A stretch of 64,000 bases of DNA from positions 3,968,001 through 4,032,000 of the forward strand of contig NZ_JAGIOF010000001.1 of assembly GCF_017876535.1 (NCBI RefSeq), read 5' to 3'. Positions 63,040-64,000 of the stretch are shown one piece after another. Origin of the DNA: Paeniglutamicibacter kerguelensis (lineage in GTDB: Bacteria; Actinomycetota; Actinomycetes; Actinomycetales; Micrococcaceae). Each line of letters begins with the position of its first letter. Within the stretch, counting starts at the first letter, position 1. A program made the position numbers and the translations under genes. Below the pieces are notes generated by a model. It had not been told where the DNA came from and did no database searches. It saw only the letters and a program-made list of their open reading frames with translations.

Positions 63040-64000
63040 CTAGGATCCGTCGGACTGACGAACACGCTCGAGATAAGGCTTTGCCTTTTCCAAGCTGGTC
63101 TCAAGAGCACTTACGGTTCCTTCCATGCTCTTGGCAGCCTGGGACCTGAAGGTGTCGATTGCGTCCATGGTCTGGAATACGTTGTCAAAAGCTCGCTGAA
63201 GAGTCTCAACACTCACACCGGAATTCGATGCCTGCTGATGAATGCGCGTGGTCTGGTCCTTCAACATTTCACTGGTCTTGAGGATCATGTTGTTGGTGGT
63301 CGTGTTTATCGCGTCGATCTGGTCGAGAACCATCTTTTGGTTGGCTAGTGCCTCGGCAACAATAACGGCGGTGCGCAACGCAGCAATGGTGGTGCTCCGT
63401 GCCCGATCAACACCCTTGATAAGTTCAAGATTGTTCTTGCGGATGAGGTCCATTGCCATGTAGCCCTGAACAGAAACAGCCAGCTGGGTCAGGATGTCCT
63501 GGTGACGCTGGCGGATCGGGAAGAGCACGTCGGAATCCAGTTTGAGCACGGTGTCGTCCTGGCCAAGCATTCGCGCTTCGTCGATCTTGGCTACGCAGGC
63601 GCCGTCAATTGCCTTGGCGAAAACGGCATACTCGCTCAGCTTCTGCATGTTGTCCCAGAGCTGGACCTTTTCGTTGGCGAGTGCCGCGTTGTCCTTCAGG
63701 AGCGCGTCCTGGCCGGCCATGAGTGATTTGATGATGGCGTCAAGCTGCGTCTGGGCACTTTCGTAGCGTTGGAAGTACTTTGCCAACTTGTTGCCGCCCG
63801 GAATGAACCCCAAGATCTTACGACCCACACTGAGGTCGGCGTTGGTCGGGGCCAAATCCTCGACGGTAGACCTCAAGTCGCCCAGTGTGGCAGCGACTGA
63901 GGCCTGAGCCCCGTTGCCCGCCTTCTTGGCACCAGCCAATGATGTGCTGGAGCGCTCCAACATGCGGCTCGAGAAACCGCCGGATGCCAGCATTTCGTCG
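63040..64000 (-). CDS. telA: TelA toxic-anion resistance family protein (5' end cut)
   Basis: The C-terminal 319 residues of a TelA/KlaA-type protein; the frame is open to the window end, so its start lies outside. Visible: SSRMLERS, LRSTVEDLAPTNADL, GRKILGFIPGGNKLAKYFQRYESAQTQLDAII (patterns of the family), then long helices with ETLQRAFDNVFQTMDAIDTFRSQA at the end. TelA-family proteins are tied to tellurite and envelope-active compound resistance. It is the first visible gene of the row. Confidence 0.92.
   Translation of the reverse strand, partial: DEMLASGGFSSRMLERSSTSLAGAKKAGNGAQASVAATLGDLRSTVEDLAPTNADLSVGRKILGFIPGGNKLAKYFQRYESAQTQLDAIIKSLMAGQDALLKDNAALANEKVQLWDNMQKLSEYAVFAKAIDGACVAKIDEARMLGQDDTVLKLDSDVLFPIRQRHQDILTQLAVSVQGYMAMDLIRKNNLELIKGVDRARSTTIAALRTAVIVAEALANQKMVLDQIDAINTTTNNMILKTSEMLKDQTTRIHQQASNSGVSVETLQRAFDNVFQTMDAIDTFRSQAAKSMEGTVSALETSLEKAKPYLERVRQSDGS

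Overview
The window is GC-rich, densely coded and carries actinobacterial hallmarks: NarL-type two-component systems with HisKA_3 kinases, a MoeZ-type ThiF, and a guanidine-III riboswitch before an SMR transporter. Protein sequences and gene order (rpsF-ssb-rpsR-rplI, then dnaB) suggest a Micrococcaceae chromosome, Arthrobacter or a close relative. This is inference from sequence reading, not a database search. The replication and ribosome genes at 2.5-7.6 kb suggest the left part lies not far from the replication origin.

Layout. 0-2.4 kb: a GNAT fragment, a helix-hairpin-helix protein, an MFS exporter and an SRPBCC protein. 2.5-7.6 kb: dnaB, a dense cluster of DnaA-box-like sites just upstream of dnaB, a DUF1801 protein, a flavin reductase, and the rpsF-ssb-rpsR-rplI operon with a leader that can hide the rpsF ribosome binding site. 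7.8-13 kb: a membrane O-acyltransferase with an SGNH domain, and a 920-residue Ala/Lys-rich coiled-coil lipoprotein. 13.0-14.6 kb has no convincing gene. 14.6-28.1 kb: aminopeptidase M18, three NarL-type two-component systems (one next to an ABC-2 transporter), an NCS1 permease and a CPBP protease. 28.3-36.3 kb: a methyltransferase with a TPR-LuxR regulator, then an operon-like row (thioesterase, GT87-like glycosyltransferase, FAD dehydrogenase) split by an IS982-family insertion sequence. 36.3-41.6 kb: DUF302 protein, J-like membrane protein, MoeZ/ThiF and a TPP-riboswitch-controlled thiO-thiS-thiG operon.

41.7-46.8 kb: MFS transporter, YtcJ-type amidohydrolase and serine hydrolase, divergent from a TetR regulator with a perfect palindromic operator candidate between them. 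46.9-48.3 kb: DUF429 protein and a guanidine-III riboswitch with a Gdx/SugE-type exporter. 48.5-53.6 kb: PhoD-like phosphatase, L-2-hydroxyglutarate oxidase, and a paired phosphonatase-like HAD enzyme and FAD oxidoreductase of the HpnW type. 53.8-56.1 kb: two hypothetical proteins and a MerR regulator with its promoter-operator.

56.3-64.0 kb is the most unusual block: a minus-strand Ter (tellurium/stress) module running TelA (cut by the window end), a 166-aa companion, TerD, a repeat-bearing 333-aa protein, a CitE/HpcH-type lyase, a fused PRTase-TRSP-StiP-PELOTA protein and a HAD phosphatase. The last four match the predicted ribonucleoside-metabolite module known from Ter systems, but two normally separate proteins are joined here and the usual ATP-grasp enzyme is not visible.
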